In this document: positions 1-9,015 of the stretch, piece by piece
Layout: every line of letters begins with the position of its first letter
Numbering within the stretch: the first letter of the stretch is position 1
From: Lonicera japonica
Taxonomy: Eukaryota; Streptophyta; Magnoliopsida; Dipsacales; Caprifoliaceae
NCBI GenBank assembly: GCA_021464415.1
Contig: CM038471.1
Span: 73,696,851 to 73,760,850, forward strand
Direction of reading: 5' to 3'
Length of the DNA stretch: 64,000 bases
Position numbers and translations under genes: made by a program
The notes under the pieces: generated by a model
Database searches by the model: none
Told to the model about the DNA's origin: nothing
The model's input: the letters and a program-made list of their open reading frames with translations, nothing else

Positions 1-264
1 AAAAATTCAACTTAAAAACTCAACTCAAGACATTCACCAAACATCACCTTAAGTTTCCATTTTATCTATGTTGCAATGTGAAATGTTTTGTAAAAATACA
101 TAAAAAGAGGTATTTAGTTATAGTTATATTAACATATAGGTGGCTAAACAAAAAGGTCTTTAAAGTAATTACAGATCAATAAATAAAATAAAGTTAATAA
201 AATTGGACTTATTTATACAATGTGATAGCAGTACAAGACGATTACAACTGTACGAAAAAAGATA

Positions 265-515
265 CTCCCCCCATCTTAAATTGCTGGTCCTCTTTCTTTT
301 TTTTGATGTCCCAAAATAAATGTCTACTTTCCATAAAAGATAAATATATACTTATTTTGCCCTTTTGTACTTTCACTTTTTAAATAAAAGTTTTGAATAA
401 AAAAAAGAATAAAAAGAAAAAGTCAATATAAATTAAACAAAAAATACAATAATGATGTTGGGTCCTTAATAAACTAAAATTCTCAAAAAAAACTAACAAT
501 TTGGGACGGAGAGAA
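265..515. mobile_element. Stowaway-type MITE (copy 1)
   Basis: The left end reads CTCCCCCCATCTTAAATT and the right end, reverse complemented, reads TTCTCTCCGTCCCAAATT, matching Stowaway (Tc1/mariner) terminal repeats. TA dinucleotides flank the element at 263-264 and 516-517. The body is closely similar to the copy at 40500-40751, sharing for example GATGTCCCAAAATAAATGTC. It is non-coding and would depend on a mariner transposase in trans. Confidence 0.8.
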
Positions 516-642
516 TATTACTCAATAGTACTCAATAAACTTAATCAGTTTTTAAGCTTGAAATCTCTTGGTTCCAACTAGAACTTTTAAAATTTACCTG
601 CCCCCACGGCCCCACTAGATAATTCTCAAATCATCTTTGGTA

Positions 643-772
643 ATGGAAGACCTTGAAATAACCAAAGAAAATGTCACCCACTAAAACTCGGAAGATGGAT
701 GGAGCAACCAATTGGGGTATGACAATTGTCATTGGAGTCTTTCTTGGCACGCTCTATGGAGGCAGCAAGGAA
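643..772 (+). pseudogene. Exon-like fragment with GxxxG membrane segment, possibly Tim17/22-like
   Basis: A reading frame from 671 encodes a basic start followed by NWGMTIVIGVFLGTLYGGSKE, a hydrophobic segment with a G-x3-G-x3-G pattern as in the first helix of Tim17/22/23 proteins. An upstream ATG at 643 starts MEDLEITKENVTH and then hits a stop at 682 in another frame, which suggests a frameshift between two parts of one exon. A GTATCT donor-like site follows SKE at 773, after which the translation loses protein character. No further exon was found nearby. The family assignment rests on the pattern only; it may be an isolated gene relic. Confidence 0.3.
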
Positions 773-775
773 GTA

Positions 776-2436
776 TCTGAATTTGGATGTGAAAGTAGGA
801 ATGATTTAACCAAGCCTCTTAACTTAGTGGTATTAGGTTGTCACTGTGATAACATTGGGGTCCGCTACTTGGCCAGCGACAGCCACAAATCGCAAGCGAA
901 AGTTAGTCGAAATGCGTAAAAGTTGGCCCGCCCCTTGAAAAACTAAAAAAAGAAAGTAGGGATGATTTTGTTTAATTATTTCGATGATGTGATCCGATTA
1001 AATTAGAAACCCAAATCTTGTAAAATGTAAGAAACTGTGGGACATTTGTCTAGTGAAGTGAGTGAAATGGCATGGTGTTGTGAATAAGAAAAAAACTAAT
1101 GAGAGATAAATTCTTGGTACAGATTTGGAATCAACTTATGATATAAACAAGGTTGATACCAAGTTAGATGAGTGGAAGAAAATTTGTTTTTCTAGGGTAG
1201 GAAGGTTAATTAATTACTAATTGTTTATGCTATCGATCCCCTAGTATATTTTAAACAAATACGGCAAAGATTGGGTATGCTTATGGAAGAAAAGAACGAG
1301 AGATGTTAAGATTGTTTACAACTTGAGATATTATATAGAAACGAAAAATAAAATAAGGGGAGCTGAGAACTGGATTGCAGGTCGGTTGGTAAGAAACTAC
1401 GTTGTTTAGGCAGGCGGTTCAAATCTGGACACACGCATTTGAACAACTAGGTCTATTCGATTACACTGCTTGCCACGGGGTTTGGGGTGTTCGGTTTTCA
1501 GAAATTAAATATTTTCTTTGAAAAATGGTTATTGAGATTTCCGCCAGAGAGATTCTCTATAGTGTTATATTGTGAGCTGGGCATACGGGTTAAAAGACTA
1601 TGGTGGATGCAAATGCGATATTCTCGGGGTCTTTTTAGTAGAACTTCGTGGAAATCCATTTCTCAAGTCCTTCTCAGTATTTCTTGATATTACTTTTGGA
1701 GGGTAAGTTGAATTTTGTTTTCCTTCTTTTTCTGGAGGTTCAGGGGTGGGGTTTTTAATGTTTTAGTTTTTTTTTTTTTTTTTTACCCCCAATTTGTTCC
1801 AACTGTGGTGGTCGAATCAAGTGTCTCTTGCTTGCGTAGATAGCTCGTAACTTTGCTTCATGGAGCCTCTCTTTCCTAATGAATTTGGCAGAAACTTTAA
1901 TGGTCCAGCTTTGCTGAGCTTTATTTAGTTTTTGTTTGCTCTGTACTGAGATTAGTTTAAAATTTGGGAGCTGAGATTATTGATGGTGCTTTTGTTCTAT
2001 TTTCTTCTTTATTTCTTTGAAATTCTTGTTTACATATTGTCCCCCTACTTTTGATCGTTGCTTCTTGTTTTCACTTGGCGAACTTGCATTTATAGGCTAT
2101 CCAGTTGAAGTCTTAAAACCTCCTGTAGTATGGGATTGCAATAGGGAACTAGCATACAAAAAATAGCGCATTCAATCCAGTTTTCGCAGGGGCTTTGTTC
2201 TCCCTTCTTATCTTATTTATTTATAGTTAAAATATGGATTCCTTGATAAAAAAAGAGAACGGAAAATATAAAAATTATCCAAGGACTAGAAACGAAATTC
2301 ATATCCAGAATTACCAGTGTCAAACCCGAAGAAAATATTCACTTCAAAGCATCTTCCGTTTTGGCATTATTAGAAAAAGAAAAAAGGGTATCAGTCCTTC
2401 ATGTGTTATTATTTATTTAAAAAAAAAATACTCTGA
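776..2436. other. Intergenic or decayed intronic stretch
   Basis: About 1.6 kb without a recognisable gene. It holds a T-rich run near 1767-1784 and an open 140-base segment at 1563-1702 bounded by AG and GTAAGT whose translation I do not recognise. A weak tRNA-like pair of boxes lies near 1385-1430. The right edge is the target site of the copia element. Confidence 0.5.
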
Positions 2437-2441
2437 AGTCA
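2437..2441. repeat. Target-site duplication of copia element, left copy (AGTCA)
   Basis: AGTCA abuts the 5' LTR and recurs at 7734-7738 just after the 3' LTR. The final A of the LTR and the first A of the right copy overlap, so the exact base is ambiguous by one. Confidence 0.75.
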
Positions 2442-2643
2442 TATTAGAATATATAGATATGGTAGGATATATAAATATTGTATAAGTATAAATGGTATAG
2501 TTGACTACCACCATAATTCCTAAAATTATGGGATATTAATTTATTTCCATGTACAGCCCATTCAATCTCTATTTAAGGGATATTTGTATTCATTCATAAT
2601 CATCAATATAATTTATTCTCTCATCTCTCTCTAATTGTCAACA
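2442..2643 (+). repeat. 5' LTR of copia element
   Basis: Begins TATTAGAATATA (TG to TA change from the usual TGTTAG) and ends TTGTCAACA. It contains a possible TATA region (TATTTAAGGG near 2571) and a CT-rich 3' part. It aligns along its length with 7529-7734. Confidence 0.9.
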
Positions 2644-2654
2644 TGGTATCAGAG
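2644..2654 (+). other. Primer-binding site (initiator Met-tRNA type)
   Basis: TGGTATCAGAG follows the LTR end immediately and is the standard copia primer-binding site, complementary to the 3' end of initiator methionine tRNA. Confidence 0.9.
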
Positions 2655-2989
2655 GGAAAAACAAAAACCAAACCCTAGCCGCCATACCCCAACCACATAG
2701 TCACCACGAGACCCTCCTACACAACACCATAAAACACCACCAAGCCACCCCAGACCACCACGCTGTCAGCCGCCTCAACCCTACCCTCAGATCGATCTTC
2801 TGTTCCTTCGTTCATCATGTACCGAGATCTAATTAAACCAAAAATCATATCATCATCATCGTCTCGAATAGACGATTCCAGAACCGTAAGAACCACCTCA
2901 ATTGAAGCTCGCACGCGTTCTCACGCGCCGCGAGTAAACTACACCACTCATTCCGCCTTATCCACGCGCCTTCGCATAGGCTGCCTCCG

Positions 2990-3150
2990 CCACGTCAGCC
3001 CTACAGCCACGTCAGCCTGTCCGCCACGTCAGCTGCCACGTCAGCCTGTCAGCCACGTCATCTGACACGTCAGCTGCCACGTCACTGTTGACTGTGACCG
3101 TTGACCACGACCGGTGACCGTTGACTTTTTGATCGGTGACCATTGACCAC
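2990..3150 (+). promoter_or_regulatory. Cluster of seven CACGTCA and four W-box motifs in the copia leader
   Basis: Between the primer-binding site and gag, CACGTCA occurs seven times in about 95 bases (2990-3085), mostly inside the repeated phrase GCCACGTCAGC. It is followed by four TTGAC(C/T) W-boxes and reversed GGTGACC copies up to about 3150. ACGT-core elements are bound by plant bZIP factors and TTGACY by WRKY factors. The repetitive arrangement is seen directly; a regulatory role is inference. Confidence 0.55.
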
Positions 3151-3247
3151 ATAAGTCCTTCTTGGCATTTTTTGACGTTCTGAACACATCTGCGGTCTCA
3201 GAATTTCCAGATTCGATCTCGATCACTAGGTATTCAGTTTTACTTCA

Positions 3248-4256
3248 ATGGCTTCCGACAACACTTCAATAATTGGCTCATCCACAAAGGATTCCCCTCT
3301 CATCATTCAAACTGAGGGCTCCTCTTTCAACATCGGCCTTCTATTAGATGAGACAAATTATGATATATGGTCTCAACTCATGGAGATGCACATCGCAGAG
3401 AAACAGAAATTCTCATTTATTTAAAGTTCTGCCTCAATTCTAAAAGAAGGAACACCGGAGTTCGATAAATGGTACCCCGATAATTAACGAGTCAAACGCT
3501 GGCTCTTAATGTCAATGAAACCAGAAATCATGAAACGCTACATTCGCATTCCTACGGCACGTGAAATCTGAAAATCACTAGCTATGGCATTTCATGATGG
3601 GGCTGATGAACTACAGGTTTTTTTTTCTTAACCAACGGGCTTTTTCTGCCAAACAGGGTGGGCGATCAATATCTGAATTTTATGGGGAGCTGACAGAAAT
3701 ATTTAGCGAGTTGGACCACCGTGATAAGCTAATTATGAAAAGTCCTGCTGATGTAGAGTTATACAGGAGGTCAATTCAGCGCTTGAAAGTCCACATCTTT
3801 CTTGCCGGGTTAGAAAATGAACTTGAACAGATCCGGGGTGAGATTTTGCGAAAGGATCCGGTGCCAGAACTAGAAGAGGTATATGCCCTGGTTCGTCGTG
3901 AAGTTCTTCGACGACAAACAATGAGCCCCACAACAGACACTGTGGCTATGGTAGCCCGTAATCAAGCCAATTCCAATTCCAATTGGCGAAATTCAGAGAA
4001 GCAATCTGGTAACCGGCCAAATGACTCTCGGGGCTCCAATTCCAAATATCCTCCATGCTCTGTCTGCGGACTTACCGGACACTCAAAAAAGGGCTGCTAT
4101 GAAATCATTGACTATCCAAATTGGTGGAAGGATTCTCGCAATCGCAAAACCGGGCCAACCACAGACGGAGGTAACAAACAGGCCTCAGGCTTACTCACCA
4201 CCACATGTACATCAGGTATGGCTTTAAATTCTGTCTCTGTTTTGAATAATACATAG
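3248..4256 (+). pseudogene. Copia gag, broken
   Basis: Starts at ATG 3248 with the copia-type N-terminal Gag domain (NYDIWSQLMEMHI). The frame has stops at 3422, 3485 and 3569, then slips by one base in a T run near 3618-3626 into the frame of the open segment 3594-4256. That segment continues Gag (KQGGRSISEFYGEL, EILRKDPVPELEEVYALVRRE) and ends with a CX2CX4HX4C zinc knuckle (CSVCGLTGHSKKGC, bases 4054-4095). The TAG at 4254 sits where relatives have Trp before the protease motif. Gag forms the virus-like particle; this copy cannot make a full one. Confidence 0.88.
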
Positions 4257-7200
4257 GTAATTGATTCTGGTGCTACTGATCATATGACATCTAATTCAAA
4301 CATGATTACTCCCTTAATTCCATCATCTCAGACCTTTGTTTTCACTGCCAATGGTGCTCCAGTTCCTATAGAAGAAAAAGGATCAGTCAATCTATCTGAC
4401 ACCCTGAACCTAAGCTCTGTCCTAATAGTACTATCCCTAGATTATAATCTATTATCTATTGCTCAAATAACTAATGCCTTACACTGTATTGTCATATTTT
4501 GGCATTCTCATTGTGTTTTAAGGACATTCAGACGAAGAAAACGATTGGTTGTGGCGTTAGACGCGGAAAATTATACTACCTGGACCTGGAGTTGAACAGC
4601 ACAGATCGTTTGCACAAAGCCTTGAACACTAGTACATCTAAAAAGAAGATTATCGATGAACTTTGGTTATGGCACCGTCGGTTAGGACACGCATCGTTTG
4701 GTTACTTAAAGAAATTATTTCCCAGCTTAGTTAATAAAGTTGATTCTTCTGTCTTTCATTGTGAAACTTGTGAACTGGCTAAAAGCTATCGTACTTCATT
4801 TAAACCTTCATTAAATAAAAGTTCAGTTCCATTTATGATTATTCATTTTGATGTATGGGGTCCATCTCACATTTCTTCTTTAAGTGGTATACGATGGTTT
4901 GTCATATTCATTGATGATTGCACTCGAATGACGTGGATTTGTCCCATAAAATCAAAAAGTGAAGTTAGTGGTTTATTCCAAGGATTTCATAAACAGATCC
5001 GTACACAGTATAACGCTACTATTCAAATTCTCTGCATTGACAATGGTGGTGAATATATGAGTACATAGTTACAAGCATTCTTCAAACTCCATGGAATCGT
5101 TCATCAGATTACATGTCCTTATACACCTCAACAGAATGGGGTTGCCGAACGAAAAAATCATCATATGTTGAAAATAGTTCGGGCATCATTGATTGGCGCA
5201 AACACACCAACCTCATATTGGGGCGAAGCACTGTCCTCGGCTGCTTATTTGGTAAACCGCACTCCCTCCGCTACACTTGATTTTCAGACACCCTTCGACG
5301 TTCTAGCTAAGTTTGTCTCGGCCCATACCGTGTCCAATCTTCCTCATCGGGTGTTTGGATGTGTCACATTTGTCCACTTACCAAAGGAACAACGGCCTAA
5401 GCTTGAACCTCGCGCTCTCAAATGCATCTTTGTCGGGTATGCAGCCTCTCAGAAAGGGTATCGGTGTTATCATCCTTCTACACAGAAACTGTACGTCACT
5501 ATGAATGTTACGTTTCATGAAAAAAACTATGTACTTTGACAGGACTAAACTTCAGGGGAGCACTATAAGAAAGTTCAGTCATTTGAGAATCCCAATGAGG
5601 AAGAGATAAGCTCAATAGAGGTAGTTCCAACGTTGACTTCATGTTCACCACCAACAGCAGGGACAACCGAAACCCCACTAACCGCAGAGCTAACAGAAAC
5701 AGCATAAATCTTTTCTAGTGAAGTTGCATCGTCTCTATCTCCGCATAACACAAACAACCAATCGTCCTCTTCAAATATCCTTGAAACTGAAGTCTCCCAG
5801 GTATCTCCTTCTATTCCTATAAAGAAACTTCCTAACTGAGCAAATAGAGGTATACCTAAACCCACATATGACCCAGATTTTACCAGTAAAGCCAAATATC
5901 CCATGAGTAATTATGTGTCGTATGATCAGTTAACTGTATCTAACAAATTTTTTGTGAATCAATTATCTTCTGTATCTATTCCTAACAGTGTGCAGGAAGC
6001 CTTATGTGATTCTAAGTGGAAATCAGCAATGAATGAGGAGATGAAATCCTTGTTAAAAAATGACACATGGGAGTTAATCGAATTACCAGCAGGAAAGAAG
6101 AAGGTGGGTTGCAAGTGAGTGTACACTGTGAAATTTAAAGCAGATGGTACAATCGAAAGATTCAAGGCAAGACTAGTTGCAAAAGGCTACACACAAACAC
6201 ATGGGATTGATTATCTGGAGACATTTGCGCTAGTCGCAAAAATCAATACGGTGCGAGTAATACTCTCATTGGCTGCAAATTTGGACTGGCCTCTACAACA
6301 GTTTGATGTGAAGAATGCTTTTTTACATGGGGATTTAGAGGAGGAAGTATATATAGAGTTCCCACCTGAATATAAGATCCCGGTTGAACATACAAATAAA
6401 GTCTGCAAGTTGAAGAAATCTTTATATGCGTTACAACAATCCCCTAGAGCTTGGTTTAGGAGATTCGCGAAATCAATGCGAAAGTTTGGATACAGCCAGA
6501 GTAATTCTGATCATACTTTATTTTTGAAAAGGAGCCATGGGAGGATTACGGCTCTTATCGTTTATGTAGATGATATGGTGCTCACAAGAAACGACCCTCA
6601 AGAACAACAGGCATTGAAGAAGTTCTTATCTCAGGAGTTTGAGATGAAAGATCTTGGAAGCTTAAAGTATTTTCTGGGAATTGAAGTGTCTAGATCATCA
6701 AAAGGCATTTTTCTATCTCAAAGAAAGTATGCCCTAGATTTACTAAATGAAACCGGGATGTCTGCTTGTCAACCATCAGAGACTCCAATGGAGGAAGGAT
6801 TGAAATTAGAAGTCGAACTAGATCAAGTACCCGTTGATAGAGGGCGCTATCAGAGATTGGTAGGAAGATTGATGTACCTAGCACATACAAGGCCTGATAT
6901 ATCATATACATTGAGTATCGTCAGTCAATTCTTGCAAAATCCACGGGAGAATCATATGCAGGCAGTTATGAGGATTATTGTTATCTTAAAGCAGCTCCTG
7001 GAAAAAGAATTCTCTTCCAGAAAAATGAGGACATTCTGAAGGTTGAAGGATACATTGATGCTGATTGGGCAGGTAATATATGTGACAGGAGATCTACTTC
7101 AGGATACTTCACATTTGTAGGAGGAAACTTGGTTACTTGAAAAAGTAAGAAGCAAAATGTAGTATCCCGATCAAGTGTAGAAGCAGAATATCGAGGAATG

Positions 7201-7520
7201 GCAGTCGGTATACAAGAGTTATTGTGGTTGAAACTGCTACTGATAGATCTTGGTTTTCCTCCAACAGAACCCATGGTACTATATTGCAACAACAAGGCAG
7301 CATGTGATATCGCACACAATCCAGTTCAACATGACAGAACAAAGCATGTTGAAGTGGATAGGTTCTTCATCAAAGGGAAGTTAGAAGAGAAAGTTATTTA
7401 TGTTCCTCATGTACGCTCCGAAGATCAGTTAGCTGACATTCTCACCAAGGCCGTGACAAAGAAGATATTCACCAAGCTAATTAGCAAGTTGGGCATGTTC
7501 GATATATGTGTGCCAAGTTG
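4257..7520 (+). pseudogene. Copia pol (protease-integrase-RT-RNase H), broken
   Basis: The protease active site DSGATDHM is at about 4263-4286. After a frame change near 4510 come the GAG-pre-integrase zinc region (LWHRRLGHASF then CETC) and the integrase core with HFDVWGP, IDNGGEY and GVAERKNHH. Stops interrupt it at 5066, 5537, 5546, 5705 and 5837. Reverse transcriptase occupies roughly 5903-7000, with FDVKNAFLHGDLEEEVYI and the catalytic YVDDM, split by a stop at 6116. Another one-base shift near 6978 leads into RNase H (YIDADWAG, SSVEAEYRGM, HVRSEDQLADILTKA), itself split by a stop at 7138. Domain order and motifs are those of Ty1/copia Pol. Each domain is easily recognised, so decay is recent, but the chain is not translatable. 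Confidence 0.92.
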
Positions 7521-7528
7521 AGGGGGAG
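7518..7528 (+). other. Polypurine tract
   Basis: TTGAGGGGGAG directly abuts the 3' LTR and is the expected primer for plus-strand synthesis. Confidence 0.85.
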
Positions 7529-7734
7529 TATTAGAATATATAGATATGGTAGGATATATAGATATGGTATATGTATAAATGGTATAGTTGACTACCACCA
7601 TAATTCCTAGAATTATGGGATATTAATTTATTTCCATGTACAGCCCATTCAATCCCTATTTAAGGGACCTTTGTATTCATTCATAATCATCAATATAATT
7701 TATTCTCTCATCTCTCTCTCTCTAATTGTCAACA
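7529..7734 (+). repeat. 3' LTR of copia element
   Basis: Aligns with the 5' LTR, with two extra TC units in the CT-rich tail. AGTCA follows as the right target duplication at 7734-7738. Confidence 0.9.
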
Positions 7735-7738
7735 GTCA

Positions 7739-8333
7739 ACATGTGAGGACCAGTTTAGTAGAATTGAGCAGCACTTGGCGCTGAATCTTGATGTATTTCC
7801 ATTCATCTATCTTGTTTGATTTTAATTATAGCTCATGGGCAATTAGCTGATTGTTAATGGTTTTACTCTTCCGATTGAATCTACCCTTTTATGTTCGGCA
7901 ATTTTTCTTATTAAATAAGAGAGTTTCTCAAATAGATCAACAACGCCTATGATACTTTTCTCTCAATTTGAATTTTCCTGTTTAGGAACTTTTTTGTGGT
8001 CTTCGAGTTTGTTTGATTACAACTTTGGAAAACAGTCAAGTTTTGTGAGAAGTTGGTGAGATATTCTCCTCCTTTTCCCATTTTTCCATAGAATTTTTTT
8101 CATACCCAGTACCTGAAGAATTTGTAATCCATGGAAAAACCCAAAATAGTAGTATAACACCCTCACCAGAACCCTCATTCTTCTTCCGCTTAAGTGGCGT
8201 TTCAATCATTTTCCAACTTTTTATCTAACACAACCAAATTTCTTTCATATTCCTTGCTTTATTTTTTCCTGTTGATGTTTTCTTCTTTAATGTTGCTCTT
8301 GAACATTAACTGACTTTGATCTGTCCTATACAG
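7739..8333 (+). other. Intron-like sequence between copia insertion and CWC22 relic exon
   Basis: T-rich, no supported coding. It ends in a good branch and pyrimidine region and the acceptor TCTGTCCTATACAG directly before the CWC22-like exon, so it reads as intron DNA of that former gene. Confidence 0.5.
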
Positions 8334-9015
8334 ATGGAAAAGTGCGTTCAGCTTTTGATGTTTCTACGGCAAAGGGAGAACGACAGAACGTACATTCATG
8401 TGGACGGTCTTTTGGCGCAGCGCCTTTTTATGAGTTAGCCAACCGAGGAAATTTCGAAATCTGTTTCCTCCAGAAATATTCAATGATCAATCAGCTTGAG
8501 ATAAACAAGGGGAGCAGTTTGGCCAAGTTCTTTGCCCATTTACTTGCTACTGAGTACAGACACTCTCCCCTGGCACGTTTTATCCCATATACGCCTCACC
8601 GAAGAGGATACAACTCCCACCTTTGCGTGTTTTCATTAGAGTTCTCTTCCTTGAAATGTCAGACTGCCTCGGGATTAGCGAACTAAAAGAGCGTCTCAGC
8701 GACCCTGTAATGCAAAACTCTTTTAAATCGATTTGCCAGAGGGATACTCCTAAGAATACGCGATTCTCCATCAGCTACTTCACTTCTATTGGGCTTGGCG
8801 ATATTACCGAGGACTTAAAAGAGTATTTCAAGATCATGCCTCGTTTCATTGCTCCAAACGCTTTCGAATCTGATAGTTTGGATTCTGATTGTTCAGATTC
8901 CGATGTTGATAGTTCAGGTTTCGATGATTCTGGTTCTGAATCAGAATCATGTTTGACAAGCTTGAGCTCTTCTGATGGAAGTGAAAGAGGAGGGGACAAT
9001 AAGCAGTATTTTTGA
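8334..9015 (+). pseudogene. CWC22: CWC22-like splicing factor, MA3-domain exon, frameshifted
   Basis: Read across three frames, the translation follows the C-terminal MA3 domain of the pre-mRNA splicing factor CWC22. 8334-8435 gives MEKCVQLL and YIHVDGLLAQRLF. 8438-8560 (another frame) gives NFEICFLQKYSMINQLE and AKFFAHLLATEY. 8565-8622 gives LPWHVLSHIRLTEEDT. 8623-9015 gives RVFIRVLFLEM, KNTRFSISYFTSIGLGDITE and an acidic Ser/Asp tail. CWC22 recruits eIF4A3 to the spliceosome. Three frameshifts and a stop at 8436 make this a pseudogene. The intron acceptor at its 5' edge shows it derives from genomic duplication rather than retrocopying. The upstream MIF4G part was not found in the window. 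Confidence 0.82.

Larger units (their letters stand above)
2442..7734 (+). mobile_element. Ty1/copia LTR retrotransposon, full length, coding-defective
   Basis: Element of about 5.3 kb with two LTRs of about 202 and 206 bp, a primer-binding site matching initiator-Met tRNA directly after the 5' LTR, a polypurine tract directly before the 3' LTR, and a 5-bp AGTCA duplication. The internal order is Gag with zinc knuckle, protease, integrase, reverse transcriptase, RNase H, which is the copia order. By eye the LTRs differ by seven substitutions and a 4-bp TC-repeat indel, about 3.5 percent. At the rate of 1.3e-8 per site per year often assumed for grass LTRs that would be very roughly 1.3 million years. 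All coding domains are broken, so the copy is not autonomous. It lies upstream of the CWC22 relic at 8334-9015. Confidence 0.93.

Noticed and set aside
1375..1450. tRNA-like A- and B-box pair (GGTTGGTAAGAAAC and GGTTCAAATCTGG)
   Set aside because: No acceptor stem or anticodon arm can be paired, and there is no poly(A) tail; too weak for tRNA or SINE.
2817..3065. 82-aa open frame in the copia leader
   Set aside because: Overlaps the repeated CCACGTCAG array and precedes gag; codon pattern reflects the repeat, not a protein.
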